In this document: one piece after another, positions 1 to 7,840 of the stretch | Layout: each line of letters begins with the position of its first letter | How positions within the stretch are numbered: position 1 is the first letter of the stretch | Origin: Desulfobacteraceae bacterium | GTDB lineage: Bacteria > Desulfobacterota > Desulfobacteria > Desulfobacterales > JAABPS01 | Reading direction: 5' to 3' | Length of the DNA stretch: 11,936 nt | NCBI GenBank assembly: GCA_011391835.1 | Contig: JAABPS010000048.1 | Coordinates: forward strand, 1 to 11,936 | Made by a program: the position numbers and the translations under genes | Notes under the pieces: generated by a model | Database searches by the model: none | The model's input: only the letters and a program-made list of their open reading frames with translations | Told to the model about the DNA's origin: nothing

Positions 1-1976
1 GAAGGGTTGATGATATTCCTGGGCATGCGGATCTTGCTGTTATTGTTTGTCCTGATGAAAACAGTTTAACGACCGTAGAGACGGCTATCCAAAAGAATAT
101 CAAGGGCATTTCTATTATTTCGTCTGGAATTCGCAAAGTTGAAAGCAAAGGGATTGAGGTTGAACATACGATTATCTCCACCTGCAAAGAGGCAGGCGTT
201 CGTGTTTTCGGGCCGGGATGCCTGGGTATCATTAATCCTCTGCCCTCTGTTCGACTGAACGCAAGTTTATACAAACATATGCCGGCTTCAGGGGGCATAT
301 CATTTATATGCCAGAGCGATGCATTATGCACGGCAGTGCTTGATTTTGCGAGGGAAAATAATTTTGGATTTTCCAAGTTCATCTCAGTGGGCGATAAATC
401 GGATATCGATGAGGTGGATCTGTTATATTATCTGCACCAGGATCCGGACACAGACGTTATCATGATTTATCTGGAAGAATTGATGAAGGGGCCGGAGTTT
501 ATTACTGCCGTTCAAAAAATCACTTCAGGAAAGAACTCCACGCCGGTGCTGGCCATAAAATCGGGCGCCACAAGCCCGGAGATAATAGCCGTTGCGTCTC
601 ACGCCAAGGCGCTGATGGGTTCCGTGTCCATTTACGATGTTATTTTTCAGCAGGCCGGAATCATTCAGGCAGGCTCAATTGAGGAGCTTTTTAATTTCGC
701 ATGTGCATTTACCTGCAGGGAGAAAAACAGGAAGACACATTCAGGATCAACGATGCCACATGGCAACAGGGTTGCTGTTATTACGAATGCCAAAGGTCCC
801 GGCGGCATGGCTACAGATGTAACGGTGTCATCCGGGCTTAAGCTTGCTGAGTTTAAAATAAAAACAATTCAATCACTTGCCCAGATGTTGCGTGATACAA
901 CGGGTCTTCATAACCCGATTCATATTGGCGGGAATATTTCCTCTGCCGATTATACCAAGGTACTTCAAGAAATGATCCAGGATGAAGGGGTAGACATCGG
1001 TCTTCTTATCTATATTCCCAGATCACACTCAAATGCCATTGAAGCAGCAAAAATAATTGTTCGCACTGCCAGGAACTCGTCAAAGCCAATTTTTTGCTGC
1101 TTCATGGGGACTGCGGATATTTCATCCGGTGTAACATATCTGCAGGATCATGGCATTCCAGTTTTTCGATTTCCGGAAAATGCGATTCGGGCGCTTGGGG
1201 GCCTCTGTAACTATTCGAACTGGGTGAACCGGCAGAGTTTCGCAGAATTTTCCTTTGAACATGAAAAAGAAAAAGCGGATTCTATAATTAAGAAATCAAT
1301 TGAAACAGGGAAAACGATTCTGGGCGAGCTGGATGGTGCTGAATTGCTGAAATGCTATGGCTTTAACGTATTGCCGGGGAATATGGCTCATAGCGAAGAT
1401 GAGGCCATGGATATGGCGGGGAAAATTAATTACCCGGTTGTCATGAAAATTGTGTCTGCACATATTCTCCACAAATTTGACGCGGGGGGTGTGGTGCTGG
1501 ATCTCGAAGACCGGGATCATGTGAGGGGCGCTTATAAAGACATTATTGAAAAGGCCAAAATATATAATCCTGAAGCAATCATTGAGGGGGTTCTCATACA
1601 GAAAATGGCTCCCCCGGGAGGTGAGGTTATTCTGGGGATGAATCGTTACCCTGTTTTTGGGCCGCTGCTTATGTTTGGTCTTGGGGGAATTTTTGTTGAG
1701 GTGTTTCAAGATGTTATTTTCCGCTTTGCCCCTGTGGGGAGAAACGAAGCCCGCAGAATGATTCAGGGAATCAGGGGGTATAAAATATTTAAGGGATTTA
1801 GAGGGCGGCCAAAGTCAGATATTGAAGTTTTGGAAAAGTCTATTGTCAGTCTTTCTGAGATGGTCATGAATCACCCTGAAATAAACGAATTGAATATTAA
1901 TCCGCTTCTGGTTCATGAAGAAGGAAACGGGGCTACGGTTGCGGACTGCCGGATTGTATTGAAGCCCTCCCTATGA
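1..1976 (+). CDS. NDP-forming acyl-CoA synthetase (acetate-CoA ligase family), 5' end cut off by window
   Basis: The reading frame is open from base 3, well upstream of the first ATG at 279, so the N-terminus lies outside the window; 657 residues are visible of an expected ~700. In order: the rest of a Rossmann-type CoA-binding domain (visible residues ~1-80, ending in GPGCLGIINP), a succinyl-CoA-ligase-like domain with the probable phosphohistidine in SHAKALMGS (His codon 600-602), then a C-terminal ATP-grasp domain containing ILHKFDAGGV, FGLGGIFVEV and ELNINPLL. In this family an acyl-CoA is interconverted with acid plus CoA while ADP (or GDP) is phosphorylated through the histidine. It is probably cytoplasmic. 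No C-terminal GNAT domain is present, so it is not a Pat-type protein acetyltransferase with the GNAT at that end. The substrate cannot be told from sequence. The usual Asn of the GPNCLG motif is Gly here. The stop overlaps the next gene by four bases. Confidence 0.93.
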   Translation, partial: RVDDIPGHADLAVIVCPDENSLTTVETAIQKNIKGISIISSGIRKVESKGIEVEHTIISTCKEAGVRVFGPGCLGIINPLPSVRLNASLYKHMPASGGISFICQSDALCTAVLDFARENNFGFSKFISVGDKSDIDEVDLLYYLHQDPDTDVIMIYLEELMKGPEFITAVQKITSGKNSTPVLAIKSGATSPEIIAVASHAKALMGSVSIYDVIFQQAGIIQAGSIEELFNFACAFTCREKNRKTHSGSTMPHGNRVAVITNAKGPGGMATDVTVSSGLKLAEFKIKTIQSLAQMLRDTTGLHNPIHIGGNISSADYTKVLQEMIQDEGVDIGLLIYIPRSHSNAIEAAKIIVRTARNSSKPIFCCFMGTADISSGVTYLQDHGIPVFRFPENAIRALGGLCNYSNWVNRQSFAEFSFEHEKEKADSIIKKSIETGKTILGELDGAELLKCYGFNVLPGNMAHSEDEAMDMAGKINYPVVMKIVSAHILHKFDAGGVVLDLEDRDHVRGAYKDIIEKAKIYNPEAIIEGVLIQKMAPPGGEVILGMNRYPVFGPLLMFGLGGIFVEVFQDVIFRFAPVGRNEARRMIQGIRGYKIFKGFRGRPKSDIEVLEKSIVSLSEMVMNHPEINELNINPLLVHEEGNGATVADCRIVLKPSL

Positions 1977-2581
1977 TTCAGGAAGATAAAAAACCTACGA
2001 TTTATCCGGTAGTTCTTGCTGTCCCGGACGAAGGCAGAGCTCTTATGGGACGGGGCAGAGTTGTTTATCTCAGCCAGTATGCACGACGGGCACTTGACCT
2101 ATCGGCTCAGAAGAGCCGGATAGAGGTTAGGTCATTTGTAAAGGATAAGGATGGTATTCCCCAGCCTTTTGATGGGAATTACTGGTCACTCACGCATAAA
2201 CCGGAATACGTCGGCGCTGTGGTGTCTCCTCAAAAGGTGGGCATTGATATAGAAAAATTCAGGACGGTTTCAAAGGGGCTTTTTAGAAAAACCGCGGATG
2301 AATCCGAATGGCGTCTGACAGATGCGGATTCGACTACGCTCTTTTTCAGATACTGGACATCAAAGGAAGCAATCCTGAAAGCTGCCGGAACAGGCGTCAA
2401 GGATCTTTTAAAGTGCCGGATTATAAAAATAGTAAGTGATACAAAGCTGATTGCAGCATACATGGATCAGGACTGGATGATCGATCAGTTGTTCTTTGAC
2501 GGGCATATCGCATCTGTTGTTGGAAATTCATGCCGTGTGTGCTGGAGTGTATTAAACGATTTTGATAAGGAGAACTCATAA
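1973..2581 (+). CDS. 4'-phosphopantetheinyl transferase superfamily protein
   Basis: A 202-residue protein with the PPTase signature: SLTHK (72-76), GIDIE (90-94, metal-binding Asp92 and Glu94) and WTSKEAILKAAG (128-139, with Glu132 and Lys131). The family moves the 4'-phosphopantetheine arm of CoA onto a serine of acyl-, peptidyl- or aryl-carrier proteins. Length is close to an Sfp-type pseudo-dimeric enzyme, though somewhat short. The start ATG sits inside the stop of the upstream acyl-CoA synthetase (ATGA), which indicates translational coupling; no independent Shine-Dalgarno is needed. The carrier-protein partner is not in the window. Whether it acts on fatty-acid ACP or on a secondary-metabolite carrier is unknown. 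The family call is firm, the substrate is open. Confidence 0.9.
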   Translation: MIQEDKKPTIYPVVLAVPDEGRALMGRGRVVYLSQYARRALDLSAQKSRIEVRSFVKDKDGIPQPFDGNYWSLTHKPEYVGAVVSPQKVGIDIEKFRTVSKGLFRKTADESEWRLTDADSTTLFFRYWTSKEAILKAAGTGVKDLLKCRIIKIVSDTKLIAAYMDQDWMIDQLFFDGHIASVVGNSCRVCWSVLNDFDKENS

Positions 2582-2612
2582 GATACGTTTATCCCTTTTT
2601 TATGCTCTATCT

Positions 2613-2642
2613 CAGGCGCAGAGGATATACTATATGCGTCTG
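2613..2642 (+). other. Hairpin in the PPTase / beta-CASP gap
   Basis: CAGGCGCA (2613-2620) can pair with TGCGTCTG (2635-2642), eight pairs with one G-U, around a 14-base loop. No T-run follows, so it is not a standard terminator. The loop contains TATACT, which could also be read as a -10 element, but no good -35 lies 16-18 bases upstream. Its role is unknown. Confidence 0.25.
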
Positions 2643-2680
2643 GCCTAAAGTTTACTTCGGTACCTGAAAGGAGAATACAC

Positions 2681-4258
2681 ATGCACGTTACGTTTTTAGG
2701 AGCGGTACGGGAAGTTACCGGTTCGATGCATCTGATTACCACTCAATCTGATCAGATACTGCTGGATTGCGGCATGTTTCAAGGAAGAAGAAAAGAAAGC
2801 GATAAGAAAAACCGAAAATTGCCATTTAATCCGAGGAAAATTACAAATATTGTCCTATCCCACGCTCATATCGATCATTCGGGGAGGATTCCAATGGTAA
2901 CGAGGAAGGATTTCAGAGGACATGTTATTTGTTCCCGGGCGACCGCGGATGCGTGTGAATATCTGCTGCTGGATTCGGCTCATATACAGGAGTCAGATGC
3001 AAATTATTTGAACTATAAAACAGTCAAATCCTACTTGACAGAAATGAAAGAATCAAAACGGCGGCGGAAGCTTAAGAAACAGAACCTGAATGATATTAAA
3101 CAGCAGATGAAATCCAATCAGAATAACCTGAACACAGAGCGGATCAACAGCCTCTTAGACAAGTTTCGTCTAACGGGAATTCAACCTCTTTATTCCATGG
3201 CGGATGCGGAGCAGTCGTTGACCAGTTTTTCTGGTTTTCCGTATCGGCATTCAACCGTTATCGGAGAAAAGGCAACATGCCGTTTTTATGAAGCAGGTCA
3301 TATTCTTGGGTCAGCTGTTTCAATGATCAACATTCAGGAAAACAGCCGGCCTATAACTATCTGCTATACTGGCGATATTGGAAGATTCAACAAACCGATC
3401 CTTAAGGATCCGGTTCGAAAGTTTGAAGAAGAAGACAGGGATGTGGATCTGATGATTATGGAAAGCACTTATGGAAATAGAGTCCATCCGCCGGTACAGG
3501 ACTTGAAACCCAAATTAAAAGCGGTGATTAACGAAGCTGTTGAGAGACAGGGAGTCATTGTTATTCCAGCATTTGCGTACGGACGAACCCAGGAATTGTT
3601 ATATGTTATTCATGAGCTGTACAGAGAAAAAGAAGTGCCATCTATTCCTGTATATGTTGACAGTCCACTGGCAACAAAACTTACCAAGGTTTTCGGAGAG
3701 CATCCTGAGGTTTACGACAGGGAAACACACGAAGATTTTCTTGAGAAAGGGGTTAATCCTTTTTCATTTGATCAGCTGCGTTTTACTGAATCCGTAGAAG
3801 AATCGATGGCATTAAACAAGGAGGAAAGACCGCATATTGTGATTGCAGGATCTGGCATGTGCGAGGGTGGAAGGATCCTTCACCATTTACGGCATAAAAT
3901 TGATAACCCAAAACATACAATTCTTATTGTGGGGTATATGGCCTCAAATACGCTCGGCCGGCGAATACTTGAAACTGGTCTGGAATATGAGGCGTCCGGC
4001 AGAAGCGGTTCTCCACCGATATTAAAATTTTTAAATAAGGAATATCCGTTAAATGCGAGGGTGGTTAAACTGGATGGATTCAGCGCTCATGGCGATAAAA
4101 ATGAAATGCTTCGATTCCTCAAGGAATCAAATCTAAGGATTAAGAGGATTGCTATTGTTCACGGCGAAGAGGATCAGAGCCTTTCATTTGCGGATTTTCT
4201 GACACATGAAGGCTATTCTGTTTTTGTGCCAAAACCGGGAGAAAAAATTAAGATATAA
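2681..4258 (+). CDS. beta-CASP metallo-beta-lactamase-fold RNase-like protein
   Basis: A 525-residue protein of the MBL-fold / RNA-specificity (CPSF73/Ysh1-like) group. Visible motifs: HAHIDH (61-66, zinc site), AGHILGS (205-211), TGDIGR (230-235), MESTYGNR (260-267, motif A acid), PAFAYGRTQE (296-305), VDSPLA (326-331), GSGMCEGGRILHHL (390-403, motif B region) and SAHGD (468-472, motif C). Family members are zinc-dependent endo/exoribonucleases that act in the cytoplasm on RNA; the exact RNA target is not predictable. Residues ~105-165 form a Lys/Arg/Gln-rich, probably helical insertion between motifs 2 and 3. The start is supported by AAAGGAG at 2667-2673, seven bases before ATG. It is about 100 bases downstream of the PPTase gene and need not share its transcript. 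Confidence 0.93.
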   Translation: MHVTFLGAVREVTGSMHLITTQSDQILLDCGMFQGRRKESDKKNRKLPFNPRKITNIVLSHAHIDHSGRIPMVTRKDFRGHVICSRATADACEYLLLDSAHIQESDANYLNYKTVKSYLTEMKESKRRRKLKKQNLNDIKQQMKSNQNNLNTERINSLLDKFRLTGIQPLYSMADAEQSLTSFSGFPYRHSTVIGEKATCRFYEAGHILGSAVSMINIQENSRPITICYTGDIGRFNKPILKDPVRKFEEEDRDVDLMIMESTYGNRVHPPVQDLKPKLKAVINEAVERQGVIVIPAFAYGRTQELLYVIHELYREKEVPSIPVYVDSPLATKLTKVFGEHPEVYDRETHEDFLEKGVNPFSFDQLRFTESVEESMALNKEERPHIVIAGSGMCEGGRILHHLRHKIDNPKHTILIVGYMASNTLGRRILETGLEYEASGRSGSPPILKFLNKEYPLNARVVKLDGFSAHGDKNEMLRFLKESNLRIKRIAIVHGEEDQSLSFADFLTHEGYSVFVPKPGEKIKI

Positions 4259-4267
4259 AATCAGTCC

Positions 4268-4342
4268 AGAAAAAAAGGGCGGTTCGTTAACCGCCCCGTA
4301 GCAAAGGAAGGTAGATGAAAAAGAGTGCGTTTTAGCGCACAC
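4268..4342 (-). ncRNA. Candidate small RNA on the minus strand (two hairpins, terminator-like 3' end)
   Basis: Read on the minus strand, a 5-pair hairpin (4340-4336 with 4329-4325) comes first, then a pyrimidine-rich stretch with CTACCTTCC, which is complementary to Shine-Dalgarno-type purine runs, then a perfect 8-pair hairpin (4296-4289 with 4284-4277, loop AACG) followed by seven T residues. That is the layout of a short terminated RNA of about 75 nt. A possible -10 (TACTAT, 4354-4349) lies at the right distance upstream, but no good -35 is present. The hairpin could instead simply mark the 3' end of the beta-CASP transcript on the + strand, where it lacks a T-tract. Inference only. Confidence 0.3.
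4277..4296. terminator. Perfect 8-bp GC-rich stem-loop after the beta-CASP gene
   Basis: GGGCGGTT (4277-4284), loop CGTT, AACCGCCC (4289-4296). It lies 18 bases after the stop at 4258. The run of seven A before it gives a U-tract only in a minus-strand transcript, so for the + strand it would be a weak terminator or an RNA-stabilising 3' hairpin. Confidence 0.5.
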
Positions 4343-4579
4343 TTGTACATAGTATCGGCAATTTGTCTTGAAAACTTTACATATTTTTTAAAAATATATT
4401 TTTGTTCCATTCAATGTCAGTCGTACCCGTAACTACTTAATAATACATTTTTATTTATATTTAGTGCTGGTTGCAATGCAACGGATGAATAGATGTTTTT
4501 CAGTATCACCCGGTGGATATGCTGTCCGCTGCCTTAAAAACCGGGAAGAACTTTCCTCAAACCGGATAAGGAGAAAACT
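4343..4579 (+). other. AT-rich leader region upstream of the UMF1 gene
   Basis: The rest of the 321-base gap between the beta-CASP and MFS genes holds no gene I can support. It includes a 14-base palindrome of A/T (4390-4403), several AT-rich -10-like words without a convincing -35 partner, and CCCGG/CCGGG arms (4509-4513 and 4541-4545) able to close a long-loop hairpin shortly before the ribosome-binding site. The promoter of the downstream gene is presumably here, but I cannot place it. Confidence 0.3.
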
Positions 4580-5914
4580 ATGAAAAATAAGAAAGCTGTC
4601 TGGGGGTGGGCCATGTATGACTGGGCGAATTCCGCTTTTGCAACAACGGTCATGGCGGGGTTTTTCCCTATTTTTTTTAAACAGTACTGGAGCTATGGGG
4701 CGAATGTTAATATGAGCACAGCGCTCCTTGGCTTTGGGAATTCAATTGCAGGGTTACTGGTTGCACTTATGGCGCCGATACTGGGCGCTATCGCAGATAA
4801 GGGAACTGCCAAAAAAAAGTTTCTGATTTTTTTTGCTTATCTGGGCGTTCTCATGACCGCCTCCCTGTTTATGGTTCAAAAGGGGCAATGGGCATGGGCT
4901 ATTTTTACTTATGCAATGGGCGTTATTGGATTTTCAGGAGCGAATATCTTTTACGATTCTCTTCTACCGAGTGTGGTGGGTGAGGATAAAATAGATTTTG
5001 TATCCAGCCTGGGTTATTCCATGGGATATCTGGGCGGTGGGCTGCTTTTTCTTATCAATGTGATTATGACCCTGAAACCGCATCTGTTTGGGCTGGCTGA
5101 TGCGGGCGAAGCGGTGAGATACTCATTTTTATCTGTTGCCGCATGGTGGGGGATGTTTACCCTTATTACTATTTTTTGGGTGCCAGAGGTGAAAACTGCT
5201 GCCGCATCAGAAAAGGGAGTGAATTTTGTTCTGGATGGTTTCAGGCAATTTATTGATACCTTTAAAAAGGTTCGCCACTTAAAGACTGTATTTTTGTTTC
5301 TGCTTGCCTACTGGTTTTATATTGACGGTGTGGATACCATTATTCGCATGGCTGTTGATTATGGGATGTCTTTGGGATTTGATTCAACGGATCTGATTAA
5401 AGCACTTCTCATTACCCAATTTGTAGGATTCCCTTCGGCGCTTGTCTTCGGAAAACTTGGGGAAAAATGGGGAGTTCGAAAATCGATTTACCTGGCCATT
5501 AGCGTTTATATGTTTGTGACCATATGGGGAACCATGATGACTGAAAGAAAGGAATTTTATATTCTGGCGGTGGTTATTGGTTTGGTTCAGGGCGGAATCC
5601 AGGCGCTGAGCAGATCCTATTATTCCAGGCTGATTCCCAAGGACAAGGCCGCCGAATATTATGGATTTTATAATATGCTGGGGAAATTCGCGGCTATATT
5701 TGGGCCGGCCTTGATGGGCATTGTCGGTTTAATCGCCAGACGGTTATTAATGCCGCCTTCACCCACGCAGGAACAGATTCAGGCTGTCGGCCAGTTGGCT
5801 GCCAGATGGGGAATTGGATCGATCCTTATTCTTTTTATTATTGGGATGACCCTTTTTTCCTTCGTGGATGAAGAAAAAGGTAAGGCCGACGTTGCTTATC
5901 TAAAGAGTGAATAG
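4580..5914 (+). CDS. MFS transporter, UMF1 / Atg22-like family
   Basis: A 444-residue, strongly hydrophobic inner-membrane protein with about 12 membrane segments. The N-terminal MYDWANSAF (12-20) is typical of the UMF1 (Atg22-like) branch of the major facilitator superfamily. MFS loop motifs are seen at GAIADKGTAKKK (69-80) and GKLGEKWGVRKS (291-302), and the conserved SRSYYSRLIPKD (344-355) followed by EYYGFYNMLGKF is present. Yeast Atg22 exports amino acids from the vacuole; the substrate of bacterial members is generally unknown and I do not assign one. The start is fixed by AAGGAG at 4568-4573, six bases before ATG. It stands alone, with a long leader in front and a strong terminator behind. 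Confidence 0.92.
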   Translation: MKNKKAVWGWAMYDWANSAFATTVMAGFFPIFFKQYWSYGANVNMSTALLGFGNSIAGLLVALMAPILGAIADKGTAKKKFLIFFAYLGVLMTASLFMVQKGQWAWAIFTYAMGVIGFSGANIFYDSLLPSVVGEDKIDFVSSLGYSMGYLGGGLLFLINVIMTLKPHLFGLADAGEAVRYSFLSVAAWWGMFTLITIFWVPEVKTAAASEKGVNFVLDGFRQFIDTFKKVRHLKTVFLFLLAYWFYIDGVDTIIRMAVDYGMSLGFDSTDLIKALLITQFVGFPSALVFGKLGEKWGVRKSIYLAISVYMFVTIWGTMMTERKEFYILAVVIGLVQGGIQALSRSYYSRLIPKDKAAEYYGFYNMLGKFAAIFGPALMGIVGLIARRLLMPPSPTQEQIQAVGQLAARWGIGSILILFIIGMTLFSFVDEEKGKADVAYLKSE

Positions 5915-5935
5915 TTTTTTCGCTTTCAAGAACTT

Positions 5936-5980
5936 GAGGCGGATGGTGGTACCAATTTCAGCATTCGCCTCTTCTTTTTT
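5936..5980 (+). terminator. Intrinsic terminator after the UMF1 gene
   Basis: GAGGCGGATG (5936-5945) pairs with CATTCGCCTC (5962-5971), ten pairs with one G-U, followed directly by TTCTTTTTT (5972-5980). It starts 21 bases after the stop of the MFS gene, and its T-tract runs into the stop codon of the convergent gene on the other strand. On the minus strand no T-run follows, so it mainly serves the + transcript. Confidence 0.85.
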
Positions 5981-6782
5981 AAAGCTGAAGAAAAGAGTTG
6001 CAAATCGATTGCAATTGAACCGCATTATTTGAAAAAAGCCATTCTACACCACGATTGAGTTCGCGGAACAGGCAGTTTCGTGAACCAATAAAACCTGTTC
6101 CAACCTTTTGCCCCACGCGTAGGTGTTTCTGTACCAGTAAATTGTTTACTATAAAATATTGTCCCATAATGCCGCCATATTTTTTCTGGATGGCTATCCT
6201 GCTGAGAGTGTTGATGTTTAGCTGAGCAATAGGCAGGCACGCCGAAACAGGTAAAAAATCAAAAAAACGAAACATCTCATGGTTTAAAGAAACAAAGTGA
6301 TAATTGTGCTCCGGTATCAGACCGTAAAAAAGATCTTTCATTTTCCGCTGTTGAAGGTCTGGATCAGGGTATATTTCCTCTTTGATTTCAACCATCAGAT
6401 GCAAGGATTTCCCATATCGGGCGACGATCTCCTCTACAGAGGGGATCATGGGAAAATTGTTTTTTAATTCGGGTAAGGTCATCTGGTGGATCTTGACAGG
6501 AGAATGGAACAGCCGTTTTAAATCCGGGTCATGAAACACGACCGGATGCAGATCTTTTGTCCACCTGACATCAAACTCAATCCCCCATATTCCATGATCC
6601 GCAATTTTATCAAATGCTGGAACGGTATTTTCAACAATGCGTTCATTATCGTGTTCGCCTCTGTGAGAGATAATTTTACACGACTCAAGCCGTCTTTTGT
6701 CAGGGAAAGGCTGAGGAATATGGGAATAGGCGGTATCGACAAATTTATGAAACACACGTTCCATCCAAAAAGGAATGTTCAT
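5979..6782 (-). CDS. Glycerophosphodiester phosphodiesterase family protein
   Basis: A 267-residue GDPD-type TIM-barrel protein. Catalytic signature residues are present in order: HRG (His40, Arg41), ENT (Glu51), EFDVRWTKD (Glu69, Asp71), VVFHD (His84) and VEIK (Glu132, Lys134), with GVEWLFSNN near the C-terminus matching the family's last strand. Family members hydrolyse glycerophosphodiesters to glycerol-3-phosphate and an alcohol, using a divalent metal; the precise substrate is open. No signal peptide is seen, so it is likely cytoplasmic. AGGGAG (6788-6793) lies five bases before the ATG. It begins 42 bases after the stop of the MBL-fold hydrolase gene on the same strand, so the two are probably one operon. 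Confidence 0.9.
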   Translation of the reverse strand: MNIPFWMERVFHKFVDTAYSHIPQPFPDKRRLESCKIISHRGEHDNERIVENTVPAFDKIADHGIWGIEFDVRWTKDLHPVVFHDPDLKRLFHSPVKIHQMTLPELKNNFPMIPSVEEIVARYGKSLHLMVEIKEEIYPDPDLQQRKMKDLFYGLIPEHNYHFVSLNHEMFRFFDFLPVSACLPIAQLNINTLSRIAIQKKYGGIMGQYFIVNNLLVQKHLRVGQKVGTGFIGSRNCLFRELNRGVEWLFSNNAVQLQSICNSFLQL

Positions 6783-6824
6783 ACGTGCTCCCTGAGAATT
6801 GATGAAGAATTGTCCTTCGATTTT

Positions 6825-7706
6825 TTAAACAAAAAAGTGGCCATTCTCTTTTTTTATCACCGATTTTTCTAAAAGATCTTCCACATGTTTTCCCATTATG
6901 CCCCGTTCACCAATTGAAAAAAAAGCTCTGGGTTCCCGGGGTCTGCCATAGACAATGCACGCGTCAACAATTTCATCCATGGTTTTGGGTATTTGAAGGA
7001 GGCTTAGCAGTTTATCTTCCCTTCTTTTTATAATACCTAAATACTGATCCCACAGGTCGCCGGGGTCTTTTTCAAAAACACCTGTTTCATGGCAGGTTAT
7101 CCAGATGTCTGCGGGAACGTGTTTCAGGCGTTCAATGGAAGCGATTGTGTCCTGAATGCTCGATTCACGGTCGCCATACCATGGGCCAAAAGGGGTCAGA
7201 TCGTAGTCTCCCATAAACAGCACACGGGGCTCTTCAAAAAAAAAGGAACAATGGCCCGGTGTATGGCCTGGCGTATGAATAACCTCAACTGTTACTGTTT
7301 CAAGGTGCATCCTTTCTCCATTTTTGAAAAATCGATCCGGTTTTCTGGGTTTATAATGGAACTGATTTATGAGCAGAGGGCGCCAATATTCACGGATCGT
7401 TTCATCGGAAAAACCATAGGCATCCATGAAGATCTCCACATCAGAAAGCGGAGGCGCATCCGCGGATGATATCAAAAACGGGATGTCGTCAAACAGATCC
7501 AGGTGCATGATATGATCTTCATGCCAGTGGCTGAGCCACACGTGTTGAACACCTGACCCTTCTTTAAGGTGGATGAGCCTTTCACGGTCTGAAGCAGGAT
7601 CGATGAGAATGCCATCTCCTTCAATGTAAACCGAATGGCAATATGGATACTTACCCTTATTCTGCCCTGGAATAAAACGGACAGCACCAAAACAGCGCTC
7701 TTTCAC
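6825..7706 (-). CDS. MBL-fold metallo-hydrolase (glyoxalase II / LACTB2-like)
   Basis: A 293-residue protein with the zinc-binding SHWHEDH motif (59-65; His60, His62, Asp64, His65), HTPGHTPGHC (144-153, metal ligand His148), MGDYD (166-169, Asp167) and ITCHETG (His206). These are the full metal ligands of a hydrolytic MBL-fold enzyme. The C-terminal ~70 residues (from about 225) look helical, with a possible winged-helix end, as in LACTB2-like members; a thioester, ester or nucleic-acid substrate cannot be decided. The start codon is GTG (7706-7704), supported by GGAGGG at 7711-7716 with a four-base gap; no ATG fits better. It leads an apparent two-gene operon with the GDPD gene and is divergent from the pilin gene. 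Confidence 0.88.
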   Translation of the reverse strand: MKERCFGAVRFIPGQNKGKYPYCHSVYIEGDGILIDPASDRERLIHLKEGSGVQHVWLSHWHEDHIMHLDLFDDIPFLISSADAPPLSDVEIFMDAYGFSDETIREYWRPLLINQFHYKPRKPDRFFKNGERMHLETVTVEVIHTPGHTPGHCSFFFEEPRVLFMGDYDLTPFGPWYGDRESSIQDTIASIERLKHVPADIWITCHETGVFEKDPGDLWDQYLGIIKRREDKLLSLLQIPKTMDEIVDACIVYGRPREPRAFFSIGERGIMGKHVEDLLEKSVIKKENGHFFV

Positions 7707-7710
7707 GATT

Positions 7711-7716
7711 CCCTCC
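7711..7716 (-). promoter_or_regulatory. Ribosome-binding site deciding the GTG start of the MBL-fold hydrolase
   Basis: Read on the minus strand, GGAGGG lies four bases ahead of GTG at 7706. Its strong match supports this non-ATG start. Confidence 0.7.
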
Positions 7717-7811
7717 GAGAAGATATATACACCTGAGTGTTGTCATTTGACCTATCACAGGAATTCGCTGTTCGCAACCAGGTTTCAGTAAAGTATTAGA
7801 AATATCCCTTA

Positions 7812-7840
7812 TTGACTATTTGTTAATAATTATTTATAAA
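7812..7840 (+). promoter_or_regulatory. Sigma70-type promoter for the pilin-like gene
   Basis: TTGACT (7812-7817), a 17-base spacer, then TATAAA (7835-7840). Five of six -35 bases and five of six -10 bases match consensus with ideal spacing. Transcription would begin near 7847, leaving a ~105-base leader before the pilin-like ATG. The divergent promoter for the MBL gene should be within 7717-7811 but I could not place it well. Confidence 0.65.

Noticed and set aside
279..281. ATG 279 as the start of the acyl-CoA synthetase
   Set aside because: The frame is open upstream to base 3 and encodes typical CoA-binding-domain sequence ending in GPGCLGIINP, so the gene starts outside the window.
1296..1709. 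137-codon minus-strand frame inside the acyl-CoA synthetase
   Set aside because: It lies fully opposite conserved ATP-grasp coding sequence, and its translation looks like a shadow frame.
6531..6872. 113-codon + strand frame over the GDPD start and MBL end
   Set aside because: It overlaps two well-supported minus-strand genes and their spacer, and shows no family features.
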